Below, piece by piece: positions 44,776 through 55,660 of a stretch of DNA of 64,000 nucleotides. Origin of the DNA: Escallonia rubra (lineage: Eukaryota; Streptophyta; Magnoliopsida; Escalloniales; Escalloniaceae); assembly GCA_033065855.1 (NCBI GenBank), contig JAVXUO010000114.1:1-64000 (forward strand). Direction: 5' to 3'. Numbering within the stretch: position 1 is the stretch's first letter; the number at the start of each line of letters is the position of its first letter. A program made the translations under genes and the position numbers. Below the pieces are notes generated by a model that made no database searches, was not told the origin of the DNA, and was given only the letters and a program-made list of their open reading frames with translations.

Positions 44776-47700
44776 TTCCCTCCCCCTTTAAACTGTGTCT
44801 CCTCCTCTGTTGCAAATGCTGGAAACCTTTGCTGCATAACTGTCCAGTCCTCCCAAGTAGCATCTTCTTCACTCATATTTGACCATCCTATCAGCACTTG
44901 GGGGACATAAACATTGTTTCGGGGGATCACTTTCCGGTCTAAAATTTGAATGGGTTCAATAAGGACTTGTCATGTGGCATTGGTAGGAGGTAAATGGGGA
45001 CTTGCTGTGGTTTGTTTACCCAAGGTAGGTTTCAACAGAGATACATGGAAGACTGGGTGGATTTGGGAGTTTGTTGGTAAATCCAATTTCTAAGCAACAG
45101 AGCCTATTTTCTCTAGGACTTGGAAAGGACCATAATACTTTGGGGAAAGTTTGAGGTTTCTTCTTAAGGCTAGGCTATTTTGTCTATAGGGCTGAAGCTT
45201 GAGATATACAAAATCACCAATTGTAAAAGATCTTTCAATCATTTTCCTATCAGCAAACAACTTCATTCTAGCTTGAGCTGCAGCTAAGTTGTCCTTGAGT
45301 AGTGAAAGTACCTTCCTTCTCTCATCTAGATATGAATCTAGAGCAGGTAATTGTGTGGCCTCATGACTCCCCATATTCACCAATCTTGGAGTATATCCAT
45401 ATAATGCCTCGAATGGTGTCATCTGTAAAGAATTATGGTAAGTTGTATTATACCAGTATTCAGCCAGTGTTAACCACTTACACCAATTAGCGGGTTTGTC
45501 TCCACAAAAATATCTGAGATATGTTTCTAGGCATTGATTGACTCTTTCTGTTTGGCCATCACTCTGAGGATGGTATGATGTACTCATATGAAGCTGAGTT
45601 CCCAAAAGCTTGAACAACCTTTGCCAAAAATTACCGAGGAAGACACTACCCCTGTCACTCACAATGCTGTCAGGTAAACCATACAACTTGAAAATATTGT
45701 CAAAATATGCTTGAGCTACATCTACAGCGGTGTGGGGGTGTTTAAGGGCTATGAAATGAGATAACTTACTCAACCTGTCAACCACCACCATGATAACTTC
45801 TTTGTAATCTGATCTTGGCAGTCCCTCTATGAAGTCCATGGATACACTACTCCACAATTGACTAGGGATGGCCAAGGGTTGAAGTAAACCTAGGTAGGGT
45901 AGATGTTCATGTTTGCTTCGCTGACAAATGTCACATTCTTGCACCACTACCTTCACAGTTGCCTTGAGATTTGGCCAATAGAAATAGGTGGCTATCCTCT
46001 TATACGTAGCCTTGGTTCTGGAGTGGCCACCCACTCCTGAGGAATGTAACACTTGTACTATTTGAGATCTCAGTGTCCCTTGGTTGCCCACACACAGTCT
46101 TCCTTTATATCTTAGCACACCTTGTTCTAATGTAAACTCTGAAGTAGCATAAGGGTCTAGAGCAAGTTGTTGGATTTGGTTCTGCATGAACTCATCCCCT
46201 GTGTAACTATCCTGCAACTCACTTAGCCACATAGGAGTCACTTGTGAGACTGCATAGCAGTACTGCAGATCCGAATCACCATGGGGCAGCCTAGAAAGTG
46301 CATCAGCCGCACCATTTTCCACCCCAGCCTTGTAATGAATTTCAAAATTAAACCCAAGCAATTTAGACAGACATTTTTGCTGAAGTAAAGATGTTACTCT
46401 TTGCCCCATGAGGTATTTTAGGCTAGAGTGGTCTGTCCTAATGGTAAAAGGTTGGGAGCTTAGATAAGCTTGCCAGTGCATGATTGCTTGGACAAGAGCC
46501 ACAAGTTCCTTCTCATAAGTGGACATGGATAAGGCCTTTGGACCAAAAGCTTTGCTGAAAAAAGCTAGAGGCATGTCTTCTTGCATCAATACTGCTCCCA
46601 TACCCTGGTCACATGCATCTACTTCTATCACAAATTGCTTTGAAAAATTGGGTAGAGCTAACACAGAAGTGCTGGTCATGGCTGACTTCAAGGTTTCAAA
46701 GGCTTGAGTAGCCTGATCATCCCAATGGAAATTGTTCTTTTGAAGTAGCCTAGTGAGGGGTTTGCTCAGGGTCCCATACCTTGGTATGAACTTCCTGTAA
46801 TATCCGGTTAATCCCAAAAAACCCCTGAGATGTTTTATGGTTTTAGGTAGTGACCAAGTCACCATAGCACTGATTTTCTTGGGGTCAGCTGCTACTCATT
46901 TTCCTGATATCAAATGGCCAAGGTATTCCACCTCCCCCACCGCAAATGCACACTTAGACTTCTTAGCAAATAGCTTGTTTTCTCTGAGAACTTGTAGCAC
47001 TGTAGCTAAATGGTGCAAGTGTTCCTCATAATTTTGACTATAAATCAAAATGTCGTCGAAGAAAACCAATACAAACCTTCTCAGAAATGGTTGAAACACA
47101 CTGTTCATAAGTGCTTGGAAGGTTGCAGGTGCGTTAGTAAGCCCAAAGGGCATTACGAAGAATTCATAATGACCTAGGTGGGAGGAAAAAGTTGTTTTGT
47201 ATACATCTTCAGGGCTAACCCATACTTGGTGGTAGCCACTCTTTAAATCCAGCTTTGAGAAAACCTATGCACCATGCAACTCATCAAGCAAGTCATCCAC
47301 TATTGGTATTGGAAATTTGTTTTTGATGGTTAATTTATTCAAACCCCGGTAGTCCACGCACATCCTCCAGCTCCCATCTTTTTTTTTAACCAACAAAACA
47401 GGGCTTCCAAATGGTGAAGCACTGGGTTGTATTATCCCAGCTTCCAACATTTCTTGCACTATCTTCTCTACTTCAGATTTCTGGGCATAGGGTATTCGGT
47501 ATGGTCTCAAATTGATGGGATGGGCATTGGGAATCAAGGGAATGTGGTGGTCTAGAGCTCTAGCAGAGGGAAGTCCCACGGGGTCTCCAAATACATCATC
47601 AAATTGGTGCAACAAGGCTGCAAGTTGAGGTTCCTGTTGAGTTGGGTTAGGTAGTGTAGTGATGGTATAGACTTGTCCAAAAAGGGCCCCAGTATGGTTG

Positions 47701-49406
47701 GTGAGGTATTTATACATGGCTTCAGCTGAAATAAGCTTCAATTCTGCTTTGTTGTCGCTCCCATAAAATGTCTCCTCTTTTCCTCCTTGATTGATGGTCA
47801 TGGACATAGCTGAGAAGTCAAACTTCACCTCTCCAAGTTCTTTGAGCCACTGCAGGCCCAATACGCAGTCACACCCTCCTAGTGGTAGTAGCATGACCTT
47901 GGTAGAGAACTCATGGCCTTGCATAGTCCACCTAAGTTGTTCACACATGGAGTCATTTTCAATCTTATTCCCATCTGCTACCATTACAGCCATTGGTAGG
48001 GTGGGTGTAATAGAGCAGCCCAATCTCTCAGCAGTTTTAGGATCAATGAAATTATGTGTAGATCTTGTGTCAATTAATATAGAGAAGGTCTTTTGGCCTA
48101 TCTTCCCCCATAACTTGAATGCATTGTGGCTAGCATTTCCTGTGATTGCACTCACAGTTATTTCCATTCTCTCCTTGTTCTCATCATTCTTATGTTCTGG
48201 CTGTGGCGCCTGGACTTCTTCGTCATAAATGGGAAGGGAATCCTCCTCATCCTCATCCACAATTAGCATCGAAACCTGCTTGTGTTTACAATGGTGATTT
48301 GGAGAAAACATTTCATCACACCAGTAACACAAGCCTTTTCTTCTCCTCTCATCAAAGTAAGTCCTGGGTAACTTTTGGATAGGGGGCTGTGCAGGTGTAG
48401 GTAATAAGGCTTTTTGGTTATAGGGCTGGCTCGAGGGGTTATAGGTTGATATAGGAGGTACTAGCAAGGGTTTTGGCCTTACTGGTGACGGGTTGGTGTG
48501 GGGTCTGGCTGGAACATGGTTTGGCAGAGAGGTGGTATAACTGGGATTATGTGCAGCTCTAGGTGTATGCCATGAATTATATAAGCTGGCTTCTTGTTTC
48601 CTAGCCAAGAATATGGCCCTGGATAAGTCATATAGGTCAAACTTCTCAATCTCCAATCTGATCTCATCCCTTAGTCCACTCACAAAACTCTGAGTAAAAT
48701 ATAGCTCATCAAACCTTCCCCCTTCATTGACTAAAATTGACCTTAGTGTTTCAAATTTGTTATAGTACTGTTCCACAGTACCCACTTGTCTCAGCTTGTG
48801 GAATTCTCCCAACACACTCTCCTTAAACAGTTTAGCAAACCGAGCATGAAGATCTCTAACAAAATCTTGCCAGTAAACTCTACCTCTAGGTTTGATGTAA
48901 GTACTAAACCAGTATTCAGCCTGGCCCTCAAAATGTACAGAAGCAAAGTTTAAATTCAAGTTTGCATCCATGGGGTTGAATTCGAAATATCTTTCGGCCT
49001 TTCGTACCCAACCATACGAATCTTCTCCTGAGAACCTTGGAAATTCAATTTTAGGTAATTTTGTAAATAGGTTACCATTTGTAACCTGATGAAACTCCAT
49101 GTGGCTCACTTCCTCTCCTTTGCCCTGCCTCTGCTTCGAACCTGAGCTTTCCCCTCCATCACCTCCTTTGGTTGCTATTAATTGCTGCATCATGTGCTGC
49201 AACTGACTCAAGCTCTGTTTCATCGATGGCATCTCATCCCTTAGTTGGTCTATTGAAGACTTGAGCTCAGGGAGATCGGAAATAGTCTCCTTTAACTTAG
49301 CAAGTTGGTCGTCAATTGCTCCAAAATGATCGGAGAATTGTGCTTCCATCAAGCTAACATGCTCGTCTAACTGTTGTCTGTTGAATTTCTGTGCATTTCC
49401 TACCAT
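44604..49406 (-). pseudogene. Chromovirus gag-pol polyprotein with four in-frame stops
   Basis: One frame of 1600 codons runs from ATG 49406 to the stop at 44604, without frameshift, but has stops at 47265-47267 (TAG), 46896-46898 (TGA), 45090-45092 (TAG) and 44970-44972 (TGA). In order: a predicted coiled coil (first ~110 residues), gag, a zinc knuckle ([14 protein letters not shown]), protease ([12 protein letters not shown]: the Gly of the usual active-site triplet is Arg), reverse transcriptase ([30 protein letters not shown] with the Asp pair), RNase H ([15 protein letters not shown]), integrase (zinc residues H...CDICQRSK; the DDE triad in MDFIEG, SDRGS and QTERVN) and a chromodomain-like tail (VPQVLIGWSN, EDATWEDW). 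The tail reads across the polypurine tract into the 3' LTR. The element cannot make intact proteins now. Confidence 0.92.
44776..44790 (-). other. Polypurine tract of the chromovirus
   Basis: Minus strand TAAAGGGGGAGGGAA directly precedes the 3' LTR. It is also translated, inside the end of the polyprotein frame. Confidence 0.8.
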
Positions 49407-49458
49407 TTTTGGTTACTGTATTTGGCTATTTTTGGTGATTTCGAAGGTGTAAAGTTCT

Positions 49459-49474
49459 GGCTCTGGATACCAAT
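49459..49474 (-). other. Primer-binding site of the chromovirus
   Basis: Minus strand ATTGGTATCCAGAGCC follows the 5' LTR directly. It matches the initiator Met tRNA site TGGTATCAGAGC except for one inserted C. Confidence 0.7.
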
Positions 49475-50099
49475 TGTGATGAACCCAGGTACACAACTTT
49501 ACAACAATGGTGAATTGAAGGATTACAGTAGGTGATGATAGAATAGATTTAAGATGAATAAGAGTAACCAGCAAGAAAGAACAGGTGGGAAGAGAAAGCC
49601 AGATAGAAGAAGAAGAAGAATGATTCTCAATTTCTGATAATGCGTACCCTTTTCTTCACGTGTCCCTCCCATATATGGGCAGTTACAACCATTTTCTCCA
49701 GCTCACCCTTTTCTACTAATTACTTATATTGGACAGTTAAGTAAAAGAAGGCTAAGGACAATTAAAACTATGATGCCATTAGGACAGAGATTATGGCATT
49801 AACAACCATTAATCACCTGTCCCTAACATCTTAATGGCAAGAGTCTACATAAATGCTGGTGCTTGGAGTGCTGATCACGCGCCAAAATGATGCATAGAGC
49901 AGCTCTTGCCACGCGCTTCCCATATTGTTAAGTCCTTCTATATTGCTCTTCACGCGCTGCATTTTCCAAGCCAATTTCTTCTGCTGCTGTAACTCCTTGG
50001 CCTGACTCAGCTGCTACTTGATTTCCATTGTTGTCTTCCCCTTGTGGTTTGTTCCATTTTATTTTGATTTTGAGAGGTGGCCTGGACCTGTCCCTGACA
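49475..50099 (-). repeat. 5' LTR of the chromovirus
   Basis: 625 bp. It carries the same 61-codon C-terminal coding shadow as the other LTR (49928-50113), which confirms that this piece of frame belongs to the LTR. Confidence 0.95.
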
Positions 50100-50104
50100 C
50101 TTAC

Positions 50105-50438
50105 CTTATACAAGCAATTCGGCGATTACGCCGAAATTACACTTGATTACGCCGAAATTCTCCAAAGGAACAAACAATTTAAGGCTGAAAGTGGAGAAGA
50201 GAGTGGGAGAGGCGGCAAGCGGGGGAAACAAGAGGAGGCTGGAAGAGAAAGAAGAACTATTTATATTAAAGCCCTAATTGGCAATTTACACAAAACCTCC
50301 CTGAACTTTATCCACTTATTCAAAATGCACCAACAATTTTCTAATATTATGAAAAAGACCACAAACTTGTTTAATTAGTTATTTACTTATTTATTCATTT
50401 TAAAGTGATAGAAAATTATTAAAATATGGGGTATTTCA
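50105..50438. mobile_element. Probable solo LTR, right part
   Basis: Continuation of 42308-44150 after the chromovirus target duplication. It ends GGGGTATTTCA, directly followed by CCGGC, the near copy of CTGGC at 42303. Confidence 0.55.
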
Positions 50439-50744
50439 CCGGCCATCACCACTATATCATCATCTTATTTAGAACTACCTTGCCAGCACAACCACCATGT
50501 CGTGCTAGTGTGTTATGGTCGCCATTAAGTCCCCATCTGACAACGCTAACCACCACAAAAACATCCACCATGGTTTTGGCAACACTTTTCAGGTGTTAGC
50601 TCGTCCAATATACTTTCAGCGCGTAAATTCTATTTTCATCAAATTGCTTGAGACTAATTATTTTTACTAATCTAGAAGCCCGTGGTTCGTCAATTTAATA
50701 ATTCTTTTTAGTATAATCTTTGGTTAGTTGTACAAGTCTATACA
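50439..50744. repeat. CCACC-rich repeat, right part, and AT-rich DNA
   Basis: The first ~150 bp has the same degenerate CACCAC units as 42170-42307; the rest is unassigned AT-rich DNA up to the copia LTR. Confidence 0.4.
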
Positions 50745-51300
50745 TGTTAGAATTATTTCATTCATCTTGACTCCATACTCAAGATCATTAGAATCTTACA
50801 ATAGCATAAATATAAGAACAATAGGGTTATGAACTCACCGGAATTGAAGGAAGCCATAAATTACCAAGAGCTTTATTCCGATGATGAAAGAACACCAAGA
50901 TACGGAAGCGAACGATATCCCCTTTGGTAGTGATCTTCACTACTCTTCTCTATTTTTTATGATGGAATATAATGGTGTATTTTTTTTCTTTAGTCTAAGA
51001 GGCACAGAGTGGCCAAAACATTATGATACCATAGCTTCCAAGAAGAAAATCTATTTATATAGAAAGAGTAGTGAGATCAACCCTAAAGCCTGCCAAATCT
51101 CAACTGTCCATCAAAGTTAGTAGATTAGGGTCTATAAGCCTTTTATACACTATAAATCATTAGTGTATTGGATGCTAGATTAAATAGGCCCATAATGTTA
51201 TTTAACCAATATAATTAATTAATGTCCAAGTCAAATAAATAGTCAACAATAGTATGACCCGTTAGACCACCTAATTGGATTGGACCGGTCAAATCCAACA
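50745..51300 (-). repeat. 3' LTR of second copia element
   Basis: It runs from TGTTAGAATT to AATCCAACA on the plus strand, about 556 bp with the TGTT...AACA ends of copia LTRs, and directly adjoins the polypurine tract at 51301. The left end is chosen by the terminal pattern only. Confidence 0.55.
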
Positions 51301-51719
51301 TTCTCCCACTTGGCCAAAGGTTATACTAAGGTCAATATCATAAGTTTTGACATAACGAAATTGAACAAAACATCTCATAAGTTAGGCCAAATTTAACAAA
51401 AATACTAAAATGAATCGAAGATAGTATATGTGCCTCTCAACGCCACAGCACCGTTCTCCGGTTACAATCTCAGAACTTTTGCCAAATATGGCAGTCAAAC
51501 AGCTTAATAGACATGAACTGCATCATTCCATAATAAATAACAACATGAACGAGTTCATGTCATCCTTACATGAGTGTATGTTTCAGAATACTTCAAATGT
51601 GCACTTTTAACGAGAAGTAACAAACCATAATCATAATATCCAGAATCCAAAATAAAAGGCGATCACATAAATAAATGTCTCAAATCAAATACCTATCATC
51701 TAAGGGAAAAACTATCAAC

Positions 51720-54700
51720 AACTAGCAACATGTTCTCGAAAGAGAGTGTGTGGTAAGCCTTTCGTCATGGGATCCGCCAACATAGCGATCGTACTGATAT
51801 GCTAAATAGACACTATTTGATTCTGAATTTTTTCCCTCACAACAAGATACTTAATCTCAATATGCTTCATTCCACCACTTGATTTTTCGTTCTTGGAAAA
51901 GAAAATAGCTGCCCGATTGTCACAGAATATCTTTAGTGGTCTCAAAATGGTGTCAACCACTTTAAGTCCCGTAATGAAGTTCTTCAACCATACACCATGA
52001 CACGAAGCCTCAAAACATGCCACAAAACTCTGCCTCCATGGTGTGAGAAGCCACTAATGACTACTTAGCACTCTTCCATGAACCAATTCCTTTTGTGAGC
52101 ATGAAGACATCACCTGGTGTGGATTTCAGGGTATCTACACACCCTGAATAATTGGAATCGGAATAACCGATAACCTCAAGGTTATCTGACTTCCTATAGG
52201 TAAACATGAAATCCTTGGTACCCTGTAAGTAGAGCATGACTTTCTTGGTTGCTTTCCAATGACCAATTCCTGGGTTTATTTGGTAAGTCCAAGCATGCCA
52301 ACAACATACGCTATATTTGGGTGAGTACAGACTTGAGCATACATGAGACTCCCTACTGCTAATGCGTAGGGAATGCGCTCCATTTCGTCCTGCGCCAGTC
52401 GGTTCCTAGGACGTAACAAACTAAATTTGTCACCCTTAACAACAGGGGCAACAGTAGGAGCACAATTATGCATATTGAACCTTTCAGAACCTTATCAATA
52501 TAGGCTCTTCGGGACAATCCTAATATCCCACGAGACATATCTCGGTGAATCTCAATGCCTATAACTTAAGAGGCCTCTCCAAGATCTTTCATATAAAAAA
52601 ATTTAGACATAAAGTTTTTGGTCTCATGCAACATATGTATATCACTACTAGCAAGTAAGATATCATCTACATACAAAACTAGAATGATAAAATTACTCTC
52701 ACTGATCTTTAGGTATATACATTGGTCCACTGCATTTTCTTTAAAGCCAAATTTACTAATCACATCATGGAACTTAAGATACCATTGTCTAGAGGCTTGC
52801 TTTAATCCGTATATGGATTTCTTCAACAAACATTTCATATTTTCCTTGCCTTCAACCATAAACCCTTCTGGTTGCATCATATAGACATTTTCATGCAAGT
52901 CACCATTAATAAATGCAGTCTTTACATCCATTTGATGTAGCTCTAAATCATAATGAGCCACTAAAGTCATGACTATTGGAAAGGAATCCTTTTTCGACAT
53001 AACTAATGACGAGTCTAGCCTTGTATCTTTCGACATTACCTTTAGGATCTAGCTTAGTTTTGTCGACCCATTTACAGCCTACAACTTTGGCCCTTTCAGG
53101 CAACTCAACAAGGTCCCAAACTTCATTTATTTTCATTGACTCTAACTCATCCTTCATGGCCTCAAGCCATTGAGTTGAGTGATCGTTCATAATAGCTTCT
53201 TTAAAGGATGTAGGATCATTTCCTATGCTTAAATTATAGTCAGCCTCATCTAGGTACGCAATATAGTTATCAGAGATGGTTGTCTGTCTCCCTCTTCCTG
53301 ACCTTCGAAGAGGTTGCTCATTAGCAGGAATTAGAGCAAGATCCATAATAGGGGGACATCATTAGGTACTACCTCGGGTGCATCGTTATCCTCTATATGA
53401 GGTAATGGCACACCAACCTTTTGGATAACAAGAATAGAAACATGATCCTGAATTTCCTCAAGGTTTATTATTCTTGGTGTACAACTCTCACTATACTCAG
53501 CATCTTCAAAAAATACTGCATGCCTAGTTTCAACAATTCTAGTCGTATGTGATGGATAGTAAAATTTGAAACCCTTAGACCTTTCAGGGTAACCTATAAA
53601 ATGACAACTTATGGTCTTAGGATCGAGTTTCTTAGTATGTGGATTGTAGACTTTTGCTTCAGCTAAACAGCCCCACACATGAAAATATTCTAAATTTGGT
53701 TTCCTCTGTGCCCACAATTCAAAAGGTGTTTTAGGCACAAACTTATTGGGAACCCTGTTAAGAATATGCACAGCTGTTTTAAGTGCTTCAACCCGCAAAA
53801 ACTCTGGTAGAGTGCTTTGGCATATCATACTTCGTACCATATCCATGAAGGTACGATTTTGCCGTTCAGCTACACCATTCTGCTGAGGTGTACCTGACAT
53901 TGTATACTGAGCAACGATGCCACATTCTTCCAAATACAAGGCAAAATGACTAGGGTTACGACGCGTTTCAGAGAATTTTCCATAATATTGTTCGCCTCTG
54001 TCAGATCTAACAACTTTAATCTTCAGGTCGAGTTGATTTTCAACTTCGGCTTTGTAAGTCTTAAACATGGCAAGTGAGTCAGATTTTTCATGAATGAGGT
54101 AAACATATCCATAACGAGAATAGTCATCAATAAAGGTGATAAAGTATCTATGACCACCAAAACCTGGTGTAAGAAAAGGTCCACAAATGTCAGTGTGGAT
54201 AACCTTTAAAAGTCCCGTGCTTCGAATGGCACCACGTTTATTGCCTTTTACAAATTTTCCTTTAACACATTCAATACATGTGTCAAAATTTGAGAAATTT
54301 GAAGAATGAAGAATTCCATCCTTAATGAGTAGTTCCATTATGCCTCGTGATATGTGACCTAGACGTTCATGCCACAATTTAGCGGAATTTTCATTCTCTC
54401 TTTTTCTCTTACCACAAGTTTTAGCAACTATATCATTCACGTTCATTGTTTTCAATGATTCAGTAAAAGAAGCATTCAAAAGTAATTTGTAGAGGTTTCC
54501 CTCCAACAAATCAGAACCAATAACTCTAGAGTAAAGGAAAAGAGAGAAGCCTTTATTCTTAAGCTTAAACGAATATCCATAAGCGTCAAGTCTAGAAACA
54601 GAAATAAGGTTTCTAGTCATACTGGGAACATAAACAGTATCAACTAAATTCAAATTGAAGTCACTCTCCAAAACTAAACTGAGAGTTCCTACAGCTTCAA

Positions 54701-54850
54701 CTTGAGCTTTTTCTCCATTTCATATAGAACAATACGGTCCCCTTTGTTTAACTTCTTCACGGAAAGGAATCCCTGCAATGAATTAGTTATGTGCACAGTT
54801 TGCACCTGTGTCAACCCACCATGTATTTAAAAGAGCATCAATTGTATAAG
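51720..54850 (-). pseudogene. Copia protease-integrase-RT-RNase H polyprotein remnant
   Basis: The protease motif TWWVDTGANCAH lies near 54,800-54,830. The 446-codon frame 53331-54671 has the GAG-pre-integrase ([12 protein letters not shown]) and integrase core, with catalytic Asp in HTDICGP, Asp in [10 protein letters not shown] and Glu in [10 protein letters not shown]. Frame 52948-53346 enters reverse transcriptase (WLEAMKDELESMKINEVWDL), and 52566-53036 holds LYVDDILLAS with the Asp pair. RNase H pieces are at 51802-52473 (MEAEFVACFEASCHGVWLKN, IFCDNRAAI). At least four frameshifts or stops separate them. Confidence 0.85.
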
Positions 54851-54891
54851 ACTCATAACAAAACGCAAATAGATAAATTACCTTTTTTTCC

Positions 54892-55186
54892 AAAATTTAT
54901 GAGGCATTTTCGAAGAATCTCAAGTTGGGCATTCATGAAGACAACCAGAACAGGGCTAAACTTACTGACCTTCTGAGGTACTACTCAAACAATAGTGGCG
55001 ATGAGATGACAAGCTTGAAAGACTACTTTACAAGGATGAAGGAACACCAGAAGGATATCTACTACATCACAAGAGAGAGCAAGAAAGCTGTTGAGAACTC
55101 TTCATTCTTGGAGAAGCTCAAGAGGAAGGGTTATGAAGTGCTCTTCATGCTTGATGCGATTGATGAGTACGTTGTTAGGCAACTAA
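54892..55186 (+). pseudogene. Cytosolic HSP90 gene fragment
   Basis: 98 codons read without a stop: [79 protein letters not shown]. This is the distal part of the HSP90 middle domain. A few residues differ from the usual plant form. There is no HSP90 sequence on the left, where the truncated copia element starts. On the right the fragment stops in mid-codon at the CACTA terminus (55187), and the interrupted codon fits the Lys expected next. It is a fragment, not a gene. Confidence 0.85.
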
Positions 55187-55520
55187 CACCACAAGAAAAA
55201 AGGCTTTTAGCGACGGGCCTAAAATTCGTTGCTAAATGTTTTAGCAATGAATTTACCGTTGCTAAAAGTCCCTCGTATAAAAGCCCGTTACTAATAGTTT
55301 GGCGACGGAATTTTCAAATCCGTCATGTAATATGTAAGGTTTTGCGACGGATTTATTTTTAATTAGCAACGGAATATCCGTCTCTAATTATATTTTAAGT
55401 ATTTTAATTTTAATTTTTTTTGTTAAATTAGCGACGGAATAAATGTTTTAGCGGCGGAATATTTCGTCGCTAATTAACTGATAGTAGGAACACTTTTAGC
55501 GACGGAATTAACCGGATACA
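55187..55520. repeat. CACTA terminal and subterminal repeat region
   Basis: Motifs such as TTTTAGCGACGG, GTTGCTAAA, GCGACGGAAT and their reverse complements recur about a dozen times in 320 bp; in CACTA elements such motifs bind the transposon-encoded accessory protein. Confidence 0.75.
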
Positions 55521-55558
55521 ACCGGTTAGGGGAGGGGAGAAGAGTACAAGCCGGGCGC

Positions 55559-55578
55559 GGGGGGGGGGGGGGGGGGGA
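55559..55578. repeat. Poly(G) run
   Basis: About 19 consecutive G inside the CACTA element. A comparable C run is at 56229-56242 in the accessory gene. Their lengths may be sequencing-sensitive. Confidence 0.85.
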
Positions 55579-55660
55579 AACGGGCACATCAGGGGTTACT
55601 GAGTCTCGGATCTGGATCCTACTGATCTGGGGCCGGCTCGGCATGTCCAGCAGCGGTACC

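Larger units (their letters stand above)
44146..50104 (-). mobile_element. Young Ty3/gypsy chromovirus, complete with LTRs
   Basis: Two 625-bp LTRs (44151-44775, 49475-50099) start TGTGATGAACCC and end CCCTGACA when read on the plus strand. They differ at three positions only. The 5-bp target duplication CTTAC is at 44146-44150 and 50100-50104. Internally, on the minus strand, come a primer site, gag, protease, reverse transcriptase, RNase H, integrase, a chromodomain-like C-terminus and a polypurine tract. The gene order and C-terminal domain place it among plant chromoviruses. Confidence 0.95.
50745..54889 (-). mobile_element. 5'-truncated Ty1/copia retrotransposon
   Basis: Minus strand, from the right: protease site, GAG-pre-integrase, integrase, reverse transcriptase, RNase H, 3' non-coding region, polypurine tract (CCAAGTGGGAGAA, 51301-51313) and 3' LTR. 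Gag, the primer site and the 5' LTR are absent: the match starts at the protease near 54,840 and the HSP90 fragment follows directly. Confidence 0.85.

Noticed and set aside
49928..50113. 61-codon minus-strand frame as a separate gene
   Set aside because: It is the 5' LTR copy of the polyprotein C-terminus encoded in the 3' LTR.
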